Shown piece by piece: positions 19,787-27,535 of a stretch of 64,000 nt of DNA (the stretch's first letter is position 1; each line of letters begins with the position of its first letter). The DNA comes from Paraburkholderia franconis (lineage in GTDB: Bacteria; Pseudomonadota; Gammaproteobacteria; Burkholderiales; Burkholderiaceae). The stretch covers positions 1 through 64,000 of the forward strand of contig NZ_WHNP01000018.1 in the NCBI RefSeq assembly GCF_009362735.1, written 5' to 3'. Under the pieces are notes generated by a model. The model made no database searches, was not told the DNA's origin, and saw nothing but the letters and a program-made list of their open reading frames with translations. Position numbers and translations under genes: made by a program.

Positions 19787-20119
19787 ATGAGAGTCAACAA
19801 GAAGATCGCCGTTCTGGCCTTGGTGGCATCGTTCGTCGGGCTGGCGCACGCGGACGAAGCCGTGACGTTCAAGCTGGAAATGACGGACGGCAAGCTGAAT
19901 CCGGCGCGTATCGAAGTGCCCGCCGGCAAGCGCATCAGAATCGAAGTGAAGAACACGGGTAAAGGCGCGGCGGAATTCGAGAGCGTCGAATTGCGCAAAG
20001 AGAAGGTTCTGGCGCCGGGCGCCGAATCGGTCGTCGTGATCGCTCCGCTCGATCCCGGCACGTACAAGTTCTTCGACGATTTCCATCAACAGGCGCAGGG
20101 CGTGATCGTCGCCAAGTGA
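19787..20119 (+). CDS. ftrB: FtrB, cupredoxin-domain periplasmic protein
   Basis: 110 residues: a signal peptide ending LAHA-DE, then a one-domain cupredoxin (EVPAGKRIRIEVKNTGKGAAEFES, DPGTYKFFDDFHQQAQG). The usual Cys of type-1 copper sites is absent; His and acidic residues (EFES, FDDFH) may bind metal instead, as in other FTR1-associated cupredoxins. It probably oxidises Fe(II) or mediates electron transfer during uptake. It lies 75 bp after ftrA and is preceded by AGGAA. Confidence 0.88.
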   Translation: MRVNKKIAVLALVASFVGLAHADEAVTFKLEMTDGKLNPARIEVPAGKRIRIEVKNTGKGAAEFESVELRKEKVLAPGAESVVVIAPLDPGTYKFFDDFHQQAQGVIVAK

Positions 20120-20183
20120 CGTCGTCGCGGCAGCACGAGCTGTAACACGGACGCGCGGCGTCTACAAGCAGTTGGAGGTTTCG

Positions 20184-21029
20184 ATGGGTCAGGTAGTGTT
20201 CATCGTTTGGCGGGAGAGCGTCGAGGCGCTGCTCGTCGTCGGGATTCTGTACGCGTGGCTGAAGAATGGCGACGAGCAGGCGCGCCATGGTCTGCCGTAC
20301 CTGTGGGCGGGCGTGGTTGCCGGCGTGCTGGCCGCGATCGGCCTGGGCGCGGCGCTGGTCGGGTTCACCGAGGTGCTGTCGGGCGATGCGCAAGACTACT
20401 TCCAGACCGCGATGGTGCTGATCGCTTGCGTGCTGATCGTGCAGATGGTGCTGTGGATGAAATCGCACGGACGCACGCTCAAACGGGACATGGAACAGTC
20501 GCTCAAGAAGAGCACGCAGGACGCGAACTGGTGGGGCATCGCAGTGCTCGTCGCGCTTGCGATCGCGCGTGAGGGCAGCGAGACGGTGATCTTCCTCTAC
20601 GGCCTCGGCTTCGGCCAGTCGGGCCATGTAGACGCGAGCCAGGTGATTGCCGTGATCGTCGGCCTCGGCCTTGCGTTCATCACGTTCTACGTGCTGCAGC
20701 TGGGCGGCAAGATCTTTTCGTGGCGGCTCTTTTTCCGCATTACCGAAATCATGCTGCTGTTCCTCGGCGCGGGTCTGTTTCAGACGGGCGTAGACAAGCT
20801 GATCGACAAGGAAATCCTGCCGACCGTCGTCGACCGGCTGTGGAACGCGTCGATGATTCTCGACGACTCCAGCACGTTCGGCTCGCTCGTCGCGACGCTC
20901 ACCGGCTATCGCGCTCATCCGGCGTTGATGAACCTGATCACCTACGCGCTGTACTGGGCCGTCGTCTGGCTGCTGCTGCGCCGCGCGAAGCGTGGCCCGG
21001 CGCGGCAACCCGCGGGGCGCGCGGCATGA
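20184..21029 (+). CDS. ftrC: FtrC, FTR1-family high-affinity iron permease
   Basis: 281 residues from the ATG at 20184, five bases after GGAGG; a TTG at 20172 is in frame but poorer. About seven membrane segments are visible. The two Arg-Glu-x-x-Glu iron-binding motifs of the family are present: RESVE near residue 10 and REGSE near residue 130. It is the inner-membrane iron channel. The stop codon overlaps the ftrD ATG (ATGA), showing translational coupling. Confidence 0.93.
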   Translation: MGQVVFIVWRESVEALLVVGILYAWLKNGDEQARHGLPYLWAGVVAGVLAAIGLGAALVGFTEVLSGDAQDYFQTAMVLIACVLIVQMVLWMKSHGRTLKRDMEQSLKKSTQDANWWGIAVLVALAIAREGSETVIFLYGLGFGQSGHVDASQVIAVIVGLGLAFITFYVLQLGGKIFSWRLFFRITEIMLLFLGAGLFQTGVDKLIDKEILPTVVDRLWNASMILDDSSTFGSLVATLTGYRAHPALMNLITYALYWAVVWLLLRRAKRGPARQPAGRAA

Positions 21030-22432
21030 GCAGTGTCGTTGCGAATCGCCGCAGCCGGCTTGCGGAAGTCGGCAACTGGATGCAGCGCCACGGCGCTGTC
21101 ATCCGCGGCATTCAGTGGGTGGTCGTTGGCGTCTACGCATTTCTGATTCTCGTGCCCGCGTTCACCGAACTGCCGGGCGACACCGCGCACCTGTGGAACA
21201 ACCTGACGCTCGCCGCGCAGTTCGTTTTCTGGGGCATCTGGTGGCCGTTCGTGCTGCTGTCGATGGTGATGCTCGGACGCGTCTGGTGCGGCGTGCTGTG
21301 CCCCGAAGGCGCGCTTTCGGAGTTCGCGAGCAAATACGGACGAGGCCGGGCGATTCCGCACTGGATGCGCTGGGGCGGCTGGCCATTCGTCGCATTCGGC
21401 CTGACGACGATCTACGGCCAGATGGTCAGCGTCTACCAGTATCCGAAAGCGGTCTTGCTGGTGCTCGGCGGTTCGACGTTGGGCGCGATGGTCATCGGAT
21501 TGCTCTATGGCCGTGAGAAGCGGGTCTGGTGCAAATACCTGTGCCCCGTGAACGGGGTCTTTTCGCTTCTGGCGCGCCTCGCGCCGTTTCATTACAAGGT
21601 CGATGAAGACGCATGGCGCCGCTCGTACAAGCAGGGTGAGCATGGTCATCGCGTGATTCCCATCAACTGCGCGCCGCTCGTGCCGTTGCGCAACATGAAG
21701 GGCGCATCGTCGTGTCATATGTGCGGCCGTTGCAGCGGGCATCGCGACGCGATCGCGCTGACATGGCGCAAGCCGTCGTCGGAAGTGGTCGATCTCGGCG
21801 ACAAGCAGGCGAGCGCCTGGGACACGGCGTTGATCCTCTACGGCCTGCTCGGCATCGCGATCGGTGCGTTCCACTGGACGGGCTCGCCGTGGTTCATCGA
21901 CGTCAAGCAGACGCTCGCGACATGGCTCATCGATCACGACATCATGTGGCCGCTCGACACGAATGCGCCGTGGTTCGTGTTCACACACTATCCGGAGCAG
22001 AACGACGTTTTCTCGTGGCTCGACGGCGGGATGATCATCGGCTACATCCTCGCGACGGGCGCTTTCTACGGCACTGCGTTGCTCGCGCTGTTGGCGGGCG
22101 CGGCGCGTACGCTGGGCCGCTTCGACATGACGCGCCTGCATCATCTCGCGCAGGCGCTGATTCCGATTGCGGGCACGGGCGTGTTCCTCGGGCTATCCGC
22201 GACGACGCTGTCGCTGCTGAAGGCCGAGCATGTGCCGATCGACTGGGCTTCGGGTGTGCGCATCGCGATTCTCGTGATCGCGAACGCGTGGAGCGCGTGG
22301 CTCGCGTGGCTCGTGACGTGCCGCTACACAGCGCACATTTTGCAGCGCGGGCTCGCGATGGTATGGTTCATGGCGGCATTGGCGGTCGTCGATAGTGCGT
22401 GGTGGCTGATGTTCTGGGGCTGGACGCACTGA
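21026..22432 (+). CDS. ftrD: FtrD, polyferredoxin-like 4Fe-4S membrane protein
   Basis: 468 residues starting at the ATG that overlaps ftrC. It has six or more membrane helices. Cysteine motifs include GRVWCGVLCPEGALSE, VWCKYLCPVNG and CHMCGRCSGH, matching the NapH/CcoG-like ferredoxin membrane family. It likely moves electrons to the periplasm for reductive iron uptake. It completes the ftrABCD operon; the four-gene order is that described for Burkholderia and Brucella Ftr systems. Confidence 0.9.
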   Translation: MSSVVANRRSRLAEVGNWMQRHGAVIRGIQWVVVGVYAFLILVPAFTELPGDTAHLWNNLTLAAQFVFWGIWWPFVLLSMVMLGRVWCGVLCPEGALSEFASKYGRGRAIPHWMRWGGWPFVAFGLTTIYGQMVSVYQYPKAVLLVLGGSTLGAMVIGLLYGREKRVWCKYLCPVNGVFSLLARLAPFHYKVDEDAWRRSYKQGEHGHRVIPINCAPLVPLRNMKGASSCHMCGRCSGHRDAIALTWRKPSSEVVDLGDKQASAWDTALILYGLLGIAIGAFHWTGSPWFIDVKQTLATWLIDHDIMWPLDTNAPWFVFTHYPEQNDVFSWLDGGMIIGYILATGAFYGTALLALLAGAARTLGRFDMTRLHHLAQALIPIAGTGVFLGLSATTLSLLKAEHVPIDWASGVRIAILVIANAWSAWLAWLVTCRYTAHILQRGLAMVWFMAALAVVDSAWWLMFWGWTH

Positions 22433-22475
22433 AGGCGCGCCGCGTTTTCCACCGCGTTTTCCAGCGAGGCAGCCT

Positions 22476-22883
22476 GTGAGAACCAAACCCGTACTGACCG
22501 ACGAAGACGTCAAGAAAATGGCGGCCGCCGCCGAGGCGCATGCGGTAGCCAATCACTGGATCGTGACGATCGCCATCCTCGACGATGGCGGTCATCTGCT
22601 CCATCTGCACCGGATGGACGGCGCCGCGCCGGGTACGGTCGAAATGGCGACCGCGAAAGGGCGCACGGCCGTACTCGGGCGCCGCGAAACCAAGGTCTAC
22701 GAAGACGTGATCAAGCAGGGCCGCACAGCGTTTCTGAGCGCGCCGATCACGGCGATGGTCGAAGGCGGCGTGCCCATCATCGTGGACGGAGAGACGGTCG
22801 GCTCGATCGGCGTATCGGGCGTGAAATCCGAGCAGGATGCGGCGATAGCGCGCGCGGGTATCGCCGCGCTGGAGATCGGCTGA
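22476..22883 (+). CDS. GlcG/HbpS-family haem-binding-like protein (DUF336)
   Basis: 135 residues from a GTG start with GAGG seven bases upstream. The motifs DGGHLLHLHRMDGA, AKGRTAVLGRRE, and VPIIVDGETVGSIGVSG are those of the GlcG/HbpS fold, a small alpha/beta domain. Some members bind haem; others are of unknown function. It lies 43 bp after ftrD in the same direction, so it may be a fifth member of the iron operon. That association is inference. Confidence 0.82.
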   Translation: MRTKPVLTDEDVKKMAAAAEAHAVANHWIVTIAILDDGGHLLHLHRMDGAAPGTVEMATAKGRTAVLGRRETKVYEDVIKQGRTAFLSAPITAMVEGGVPIIVDGETVGSIGVSGVKSEQDAAIARAGIAALEIG

Positions 22884-23183
22884 CACGTTTATCTTGTCGT
22901 CGGCTCAGGCTTGCGATTCTTCGGACACGCCTTCAAAGACAAAAGCCGCGCGGATGTGTTCACCCACACGGCTTCATATCGTTTGAACGTCGCGCGATTC
23001 GTTGCGCGCGCTTTGCGGTGCGATTCGCGGTGAGAACGCAAAAAAGCGGCCTGGCTGGCTGAGACGGCTGGCTTGATGTCTGCACGAAGGGGTCTAGATC
23101 TCGCGTGCAAGCCGTCGTGGCTGGCTAGTGCCCAACACCTCTCGGAGAGGTGGTCCCCACAATACCCGGTTCTACTGCAATCG
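22884..23183. other. Intergenic region between GlcG-like gene and hemP
   Basis: 300 bp between two converging genes. A compact palindrome CACCTCTC-G-GAGAGGTG lies at 23136-23152, about 30 bp past the hemP stop; it lacks a T-run, so it is an imperfect terminator at best. Repeats of GGCTGGCT occur around 23050-23075. No gene seen. Confidence 0.4.
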
Positions 23184-23480
23184 TTACTTGGTCAGAATCA
23201 GCTTACCCAGACGCGTCGCGCGCAGCTGATACGTCTCGCCGTTATGCACGATGCTCACGTGGCTGCGGCCCTGAAGCAGCGCGTCGCTCGTCAATACGCG
23301 CTCAGTTGGCTCGGCGGCCTGTGCGGCGTTACTGCTGCTGTCGCCATTGTCGTTGCCGGTGCGGCGTTCGGCGGGCGCCGTCGTGACGGACTTCGCCGGG
23401 CGGCCGTTCGTCAGTGCCGCGGCTGCGGGGCGGCGCAGGCTGAGCGTGGAAGAGCGCGTCGTGTTCGTCATGCTTGCCAT
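23184..23480 (-). CDS. hemP: HemP, haemin uptake protein
   Basis: 98 residues. The C-terminal 40 residues (ERVLTSDALLQGRSHVSIVH, then GETYQLRATRLGKLILTK) are the complete HemP domain. The N-terminal 55 residues are low-complexity and Ala/Thr/Ser-rich, an extension not needed by the family. HemP (HmuP) is a small regulator or accessory protein required for haem-uptake gene expression. A Fur-like box lies about 30 bp upstream. No haem receptor gene is next to it in this window. Two in-frame ATGs (23480 and 23471) are possible. Confidence 0.85.
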   Translation of the reverse strand: MASMTNTTRSSTLSLRRPAAAALTNGRPAKSVTTAPAERRTGNDNGDSSSNAAQAAEPTERVLTSDALLQGRSHVSIVHNGETYQLRATRLGKLILTK

Positions 23481-23506
23481 TGGTTCGTCGATTTGTTGGA
23501 TTTATT

Positions 23507-23525
23507 CTAAATGATAACCATTCCT
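23507..23525 (-). promoter_or_regulatory. Fur-box-like operator of hemP
   Basis: The element TGATAACCATT with flanks matches the 19-bp Fur consensus at about 12 positions. It lies in an AT-rich stretch just upstream of hemP, a gene usually under Fur control. Confidence 0.55.
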
Positions 23526-23610
23526 ATTCACAAGGCTGCGAAATCAATCGGCAAGACGTTTCGATAGGCAGGGGATTGCGCCGCACGGAGCGTCCGGCGG
23601 CGCGCAGGAT

Positions 23611-24102
23611 TTAATGCAGCTGGTCAGGCGTATTGCGCGCGCTGACGTACTGGCGGATCAGGCGGACCGTGTCGATGTCCGACTCGCGATACGCCGATTT
23701 CACGATCTCTTCCGTCTGACGCGCATCGGGATCGCCGTTGTCGTCGGCGGAGGGCAGGCTCGTTTTGTACTCGAAGCGCAAAAAGAGCTGCAACTCGTCA
23801 GGCTGCTCGATTGTCATCGTCAGCGAACCGCCGACGTATTCCGCCGTCGCGAGGATGTCATAACGCACGCTGTCCTTCGGCGTGAGCGTCACGCGATCGC
23901 GTACGGTCGCCTGGCCGTAGTGCAGTTCGCGCTCCATCGTGCTGTCGGTGCGTGACAGGATCGAGCAGCTGTCGAGGCCGATGACGAACAGCTGCGGCTG
24001 CTCGGCGCGCAGCACGAGCCCTTCCCACAGTTGCTCGCGCGTCAGCGCTTCGACGAGCGGATTCAGCGGATCGTTAATCTGGATCAGATGTTCGAAGTTC
24101 AA
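23611..24102 (-). CDS. AtaL-like / DUF1857 SRPBCC-fold protein
   Basis: 163 residues from a TTG start, with AAGGA about ten bases upstream. The beginning FEHLIQINDPLNPLVEALTREQLWEGLVLRA is the DUF1857 signature, and the rest predicts a helix-grip (SRPBCC) fold. Family members occur in both fungal and bacterial genomes; their ligand is unknown. It lies 37 bp downstream of the OsmC gene on the same strand and may be co-transcribed with it. Confidence 0.82.
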   Translation of the reverse strand: MNFEHLIQINDPLNPLVEALTREQLWEGLVLRAEQPQLFVIGLDSCSILSRTDSTMERELHYGQATVRDRVTLTPKDSVRYDILATAEYVGGSLTMTIEQPDELQLFLRFEYKTSLPSADDNGDPDARQTEEIVKSAYRESDIDTVRLIRQYVSARNTPDQLH

Positions 24103-24139
24103 GACGGCAGCTTCCTTCTAAAGCCCAAGGTTTATAGCG

Positions 24140-24538
24140 TCAAGCAACAGCCAGGCCCGTACGGATCGAAATCGGATTGCTGAGGATCTTGTGCACGGGG
24201 CACGAATTGGCAATCTGCAGAAGCCGTTCCTGCTGCTCGTCGGACAGATCGCCCGTCAGCACGATCTGGCGGTCGATGGCCGTGCCGTCGCCTTCTTTCT
24301 GGATCGACAGCGTCACGCGCACTTCTTCGAGCGGCCAGCCTTTGCGCTGCGCATACATCTTCAGCGTAATCGACGTGCACGCGCCGAGGCTCGACAGCAG
24401 CAACGAGTTCGGCGTGGGGCCGCGATCGGCGCCGCCGAGCGACTCGGGTTCGTCGGCGATCCACGTATGCGCGCCGTCGTCGAACATCACCTGATAATTC
24501 GTCGAGCCGATGTGTGCCGTGACCTTCGTGTCTGCCAT
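24140..24538 (-). CDS. OsmC/Ohr-family peroxide-reductase-like protein
   Basis: 132 residues. OsmC fold with the two reactive cysteines in SSLGACTSITLKMYA (about residue 54) and NSCPVHKIL (about residue 113). It resembles the YhfA/OsmC-like branch rather than Ohr. Such proteins reduce organic hydroperoxides using thiols. AAGGAGC six to nine bases upstream supports the ATG. A strong hairpin lies just upstream (24564-24598). Confidence 0.88.
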   Translation of the reverse strand: MADTKVTAHIGSTNYQVMFDDGAHTWIADEPESLGGADRGPTPNSLLLSSLGACTSITLKMYAQRKGWPLEEVRVTLSIQKEGDGTAIDRQIVLTGDLSDEQQERLLQIANSCPVHKILSNPISIRTGLAVA

Positions 24539-24563
24539 GCGCGCTCCTTGTACGGGGAAAGGT

Positions 24564-24598
24564 GAGCCGCGCGCCGCGTATCACGCGGCGCGCGGCTC
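24564..24598. terminator. Perfect 16-bp hairpin between pirin and OsmC genes
   Basis: Arms GAGCCGCGCGCCGCGT and its exact complement around a 3-nt loop. It follows the pirin stop codon by 100 bp and precedes the OsmC start by 26 bp. No T-run follows on the minus strand, so it may be a transcription-attenuating or mRNA-stabilising element rather than a classical terminator. Confidence 0.55.
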
Positions 24599-24698
24599 AG
24601 GTTGCTTTTCTCAGGTTGCTATTGTGAACGAATTTGCTGCGATTCGCGGATTGAGCGCGCCGCGCGAAAAACCGAAACCTCAGGGCTAGTAGGGCGCT

Positions 24699-25571
24699 TC
24701 AATGCGTGATCTGTCCCATGCGGCCCGCCTGATAGTCGATGACGGCCTGACGGATTTCGTCCTCCGTATTCATCACGAACGGGCCATAGCGCACGACAGG
24801 CTCGTTGAGCGGCACGCCGCCGAACAGCAGCACGTCGAGCGGCTCGTCGCCAGCGGCCATCGTCACCGTGTCGCCATCGTTGTCGAACACGATCATCTGC
24901 TGCGGTCCGATTTCGAGCTGCTCGTCGCTATAGAAGCCTTTGCCCGAGAGCCCATAAGCGAACACGCGATAGTCGCGCGGTACCGGGTGCGCGATGCGCG
25001 CGCCCGGCTGCAGCGTGAAATGCTGATACAGGATCGGCGTGCGCGTCTCGATTGCGGCCGTTGCGCCGAGCGCCTCGCCGGCAATCACTTTCACGCGCAC
25101 CTTGCCGTCGTCGGATGTCGCGACGGGAATATCTGCCGACGGCATCTCCTGATAACGCGGCGCGATCATCTTGTCGCGCTTCGGCAGATTCACCCACAGT
25201 TGCAGACCGTGCACGCGGCCTCCCGTCGCGATGAACGACGGGTCCGGCATTTCGCTGTGGACGACGCCGGAACCGGCCGTCATCCATTGGACATCGCCCG
25301 CGCGCAGCGTGCCCGAGTGGCCCGCCGAGTCCTTGTGGCCGAACTGGCCTTCGAGCACGTACGTCACCGTTTCGAAGCCGCGGTGCGGGTGATCGGGGGC
25401 GCCTTTCGCCTCGCCGGGCGCGTAGTCGACGGGGCCCATTTCGTCGAGCAGCAGAAACGGATCGAAGTCCATCAACATGCGTGTCGGAAACGGGCGGTGG
25501 ACGACAAAGCCACCGCCTTCAACCGTGCGAACGGAAGGGTACGTGCGTTCGATCGTGCGGGTCGCGCTCAT
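24699..25571 (-). CDS. Pirin family protein (quercetinase-like cupin)
   Basis: 290 residues from the ATG at 25571, downstream of an AGG ribosome site; a GTG three codons earlier is possible. The double cupin fold has metal ligands in PDHPHRGFETVTYVLEG and VVHSEMP. The C-terminal pirin domain is complete (VRYGPFVMNTEDEIRQA). Bacterial pirins include quercetin dioxygenases and redox or pyruvate-dehydrogenase modulators. A minus-strand TATAAT (25626-25621) is a likely -10. Divergent from a LysR regulator that probably controls it. Confidence 0.92.
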   Translation of the reverse strand: MSATRTIERTYPSVRTVEGGGFVVHRPFPTRMLMDFDPFLLLDEMGPVDYAPGEAKGAPDHPHRGFETVTYVLEGQFGHKDSAGHSGTLRAGDVQWMTAGSGVVHSEMPDPSFIATGGRVHGLQLWVNLPKRDKMIAPRYQEMPSADIPVATSDDGKVRVKVIAGEALGATAAIETRTPILYQHFTLQPGARIAHPVPRDYRVFAYGLSGKGFYSDEQLEIGPQQMIVFDNDGDTVTMAAGDEPLDVLLFGGVPLNEPVVRYGPFVMNTEDEIRQAVIDYQAGRMGQITH

Positions 25572-25693
25572 CAAAGTCACCTCGAAAAATGGGGAATAGC
25601 GTTATTTCTGAAACATGCGACTATTATATGGACCGTTTTTGGCCGAAACAGGCCACCTATCGCAATGGATTGTTCTGCTAGTGAAACGGTGAC

Positions 25694-26674
25694 ATGAAGA
25701 TCGATTCGCATAACCTGAACGACCTGATGTACTTTTCGCAGGTCGTCGAACATGGCGGGTTTTCCGCCGCCGAACGCGTGCTCGGCATTTCGAAGTCACG
25801 TCTGTCGCGGCGCCTGACCGAACTGGAGGCGTCGCTCGGTGTGCGTCTGCTGCAGCGCTCGACACGCAAGCTCGCGCTGACGGAAGCGGGGCAACTGTTC
25901 TACCAGCACTGTCAGGCGATGCTTTCCGAGGCGCAGGCGGCCGTCAACGTCGTGCAGCAGCTGCGCTCGTCGCCGCGCGGCACGGTGCGCGTCAGCGTGC
26001 CCGTGACGATCTCGCAGACCATCCTGTCGCAGATCCTGCCGGAATTCATGCATCGGTATCCCGAAGTGCGCGTCGTGATGCGCGTGACGAACCGCGTCGT
26101 CGATCTGTTCGAAGATTCGATCGACGTTGCGTTGCGGGTGCGCTCCGACCCGCCGGAGAACGCGAATATCGTCGTGCGGCCGTTGTGGCGCACGCAGCAG
26201 ATGCTGGTCGGCGCGCCGAGCCTGCTGAGCCAGAATGCGCCGCCGCTCGCGCCCGCCGATCTGAACCGTTTCGAGACACTCGACACGCCGACGGGCGACG
26301 GCCGCCACGTCTTCAATCTGATCGCGCCCGACGGCACGCGTCACGCGCACGAGCACGAACCGCGCCTCGTGACGGCCGACCTGATGATGATCACGGAAGC
26401 GGCGCTCGCGGGTGTCGGCATCGCGGCGCTGCCAGAGATGATGTATGGCGCCGCGTTGCGCAGCGGACGCCTGTCGCCTGTGATGCCGGGCTGGACGCTG
26501 CCGTCGCCGCAGCTGTACGCGGTGTTCCTGTCGCGGCAGGGCATGGTGCCGGCCGTGCGGACTTTCGTCGATTATCTGGTCGAGATGCTCGATCCGGACA
26601 CGGGCAAGCATATCCAGCAGGAATGTCCGGAGCGCGAAGCGAAGCCGCTGCGTCTGAAGGCGGAAGTTCTCTGA
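25694..26674 (+). CDS. LysR-family transcriptional regulator (probable pirin regulator)
   Basis: 326 residues. The N-terminal helix-turn-helix (DLMYFSQVVEHGGFSAAERVLGISKSRLSRRLTELE, split over residues 9-44) is followed by a substrate-binding domain with TVRVSVPVTISQTILSQ and ITEAALAGVGIAALPEMM. It belongs to the CrgA/DhcR-like subgroup found next to pirin genes. The 120-bp divergent space with pirin holds the presumed operator. An inducer is not known. Confidence 0.9.
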   Translation: MKIDSHNLNDLMYFSQVVEHGGFSAAERVLGISKSRLSRRLTELEASLGVRLLQRSTRKLALTEAGQLFYQHCQAMLSEAQAAVNVVQQLRSSPRGTVRVSVPVTISQTILSQILPEFMHRYPEVRVVMRVTNRVVDLFEDSIDVALRVRSDPPENANIVVRPLWRTQQMLVGAPSLLSQNAPPLAPADLNRFETLDTPTGDGRHVFNLIAPDGTRHAHEHEPRLVTADLMMITEAALAGVGIAALPEMMYGAALRSGRLSPVMPGWTLPSPQLYAVFLSRQGMVPAVRTFVDYLVEMLDPDTGKHIQQECPEREAKPLRLKAEVL

Positions 26675-26802
26675 CACATCACATCGGATCGCATCGCGCC
26701 GTGTCCACGCGAGCGAACGTGAACATAGCGCACGCCACACGGCAAATATCGTTTTTGCCATTTAAGCGCGAACGGCGATGGATACTTTCAATGGCCGCAG
26801 GC

Positions 26803-26831
26803 TTGTACGCACGCGCCCGCGGGCTTATATT
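26803..26831 (+). promoter_or_regulatory. Promoter-like elements before a 38-residue peptide gene
   Basis: TTGTAC (26803-26808) and TATATT (26826-26831) with a 17-bp spacer, ending 26 bp before the start codon. The -10 is good, the -35 weak. Confidence 0.5.
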
Positions 26832-26857
26832 GAAATCCCTTCGCTAAGGAGTGTCCT

Positions 26858-26974
26858 ATGCGAAAACTGACGGCCGCTTTGATAGTGAGCCTGATAGGGC
26901 TGACCGCGCTGTCCGTGTCAACCACGGCTGCTGCATGCGGTGATCAGATCCAGAGCAGAAGCGATGGTAAATGA
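26858..26974 (+). CDS. Small exported peptide (38 aa), function unknown
   Basis: A 38-codon reading frame beginning MRKLTAALIVSLIGLTALSV and continuing through STTAAACGDQIQSRSDGK. The first 26 residues form a classical signal peptide, with possible cleavage after TTAAA or lipid attachment at the single Cys (residue 27), leaving a mature tail of about 12 residues. GGAG lies six bases upstream of the ATG, a promoter-like pair precedes it and a terminator follows. These points favour a real entericidin-like or secreted micro-gene, but no family is recognised. Confidence 0.6.
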   Translation: MRKLTAALIVSLIGLTALSVSTTAAACGDQIQSRSDGK

Positions 26975-27007
26975 TCCCGCCGCCCGAAGGCGCCGAGTGC
27001 GCACGAA

Positions 27008-27039
27008 AAAAGGCCTTCATCCGACGATGAAGGCCTTTT
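27008..27039. terminator. Bidirectional terminator of the tonB-exbB-exbD operon
   Basis: Perfect 14-bp stem AAAAGGCCTTCATC with 4-nt loop, flanked by A and T runs; six T residues follow on the minus strand after exbD. Confidence 0.85.
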
Positions 27040-27045
27040 ACATTT

Positions 27046-27070
27046 AGCCCTGAAAAACAGGGCTTTTCTT
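27046..27070 (+). terminator. Second terminator, plus strand
   Basis: AGCCCTG stem with an all-A loop, followed by TTTCTTC. Tandem with the previous one, it probably backs up termination of the 38-residue peptide transcript. Confidence 0.65.
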
Positions 27071-27098
27071 CGAAGAATGACGAACGCGGGCGGCGCGC

Positions 27099-27518
27099 TC
27101 AGTGCGCTTTCGGCTGCGTGACGAAGCCGATCTTCGTCAGGCCGCCCGCCTGGGCCGCCGACATCACGTCGGCCACCTTCTCGTACGCAACCTTGCGGTC
27201 CGCGCTCAGATGCAGCTCCGGCTGTGGGTTCTGCTGCGCAGCGGCGGTGATCTTCGCCTGCAGCGTGTCGTCGGAGATTTTCTGGTCGTCCCACAGCACG
27301 TTGCCGTCGGCGTCGATCGACACCGTCACCTGCGCCGGCTTCGTGTCTTCCTTCTGGCTGCTCGCGTGCGGCAGGTCGATCTTCACCGCGTGGCGGATCA
27401 CCGGAATCGTCACCATGAAGACGATCAGGAGAACCAACATGACGTCGACGAGCGGCGTCATGTTGATTTCGTTCATCAGGCCGTCGTCATCGTCGCCGGC
27501 AAAAGGGCTCATTGCCAT
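27099..27518 (-). CDS. exbD: ExbD, TonB-system energy transducer
   Basis: 139 residues from the ATG at 27518, with GAGG seven bases upstream. It has one N-terminal transmembrane helix with the essential Asp in NMTPLVDVMLVLLIVFMVT, then a periplasmic ExbD/TolR domain (VTVSIDADGNVLWD, ADRKVAYEKVADVMSAAQ). ExbD and ExbB use proton flow to energise TonB. Third gene of a tonB-exbB-exbD operon. Confidence 0.94.
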   Translation of the reverse strand: MAMSPFAGDDDDGLMNEINMTPLVDVMLVLLIVFMVTIPVIRHAVKIDLPHASSQKEDTKPAQVTVSIDADGNVLWDDQKISDDTLQAKITAAAQQNPQPELHLSADRKVAYEKVADVMSAAQAGGLTKIGFVTQPKAH

Positions 27519-27535
27519 CGCTGTGCCTCGCTTAT

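Noticed and set aside
23136..23152. CACCTCTC-G-GAGAGGTG palindrome considered as hemP terminator
   Set aside because: Only one unpaired base in the centre and no T-run on either side; termination not supported.
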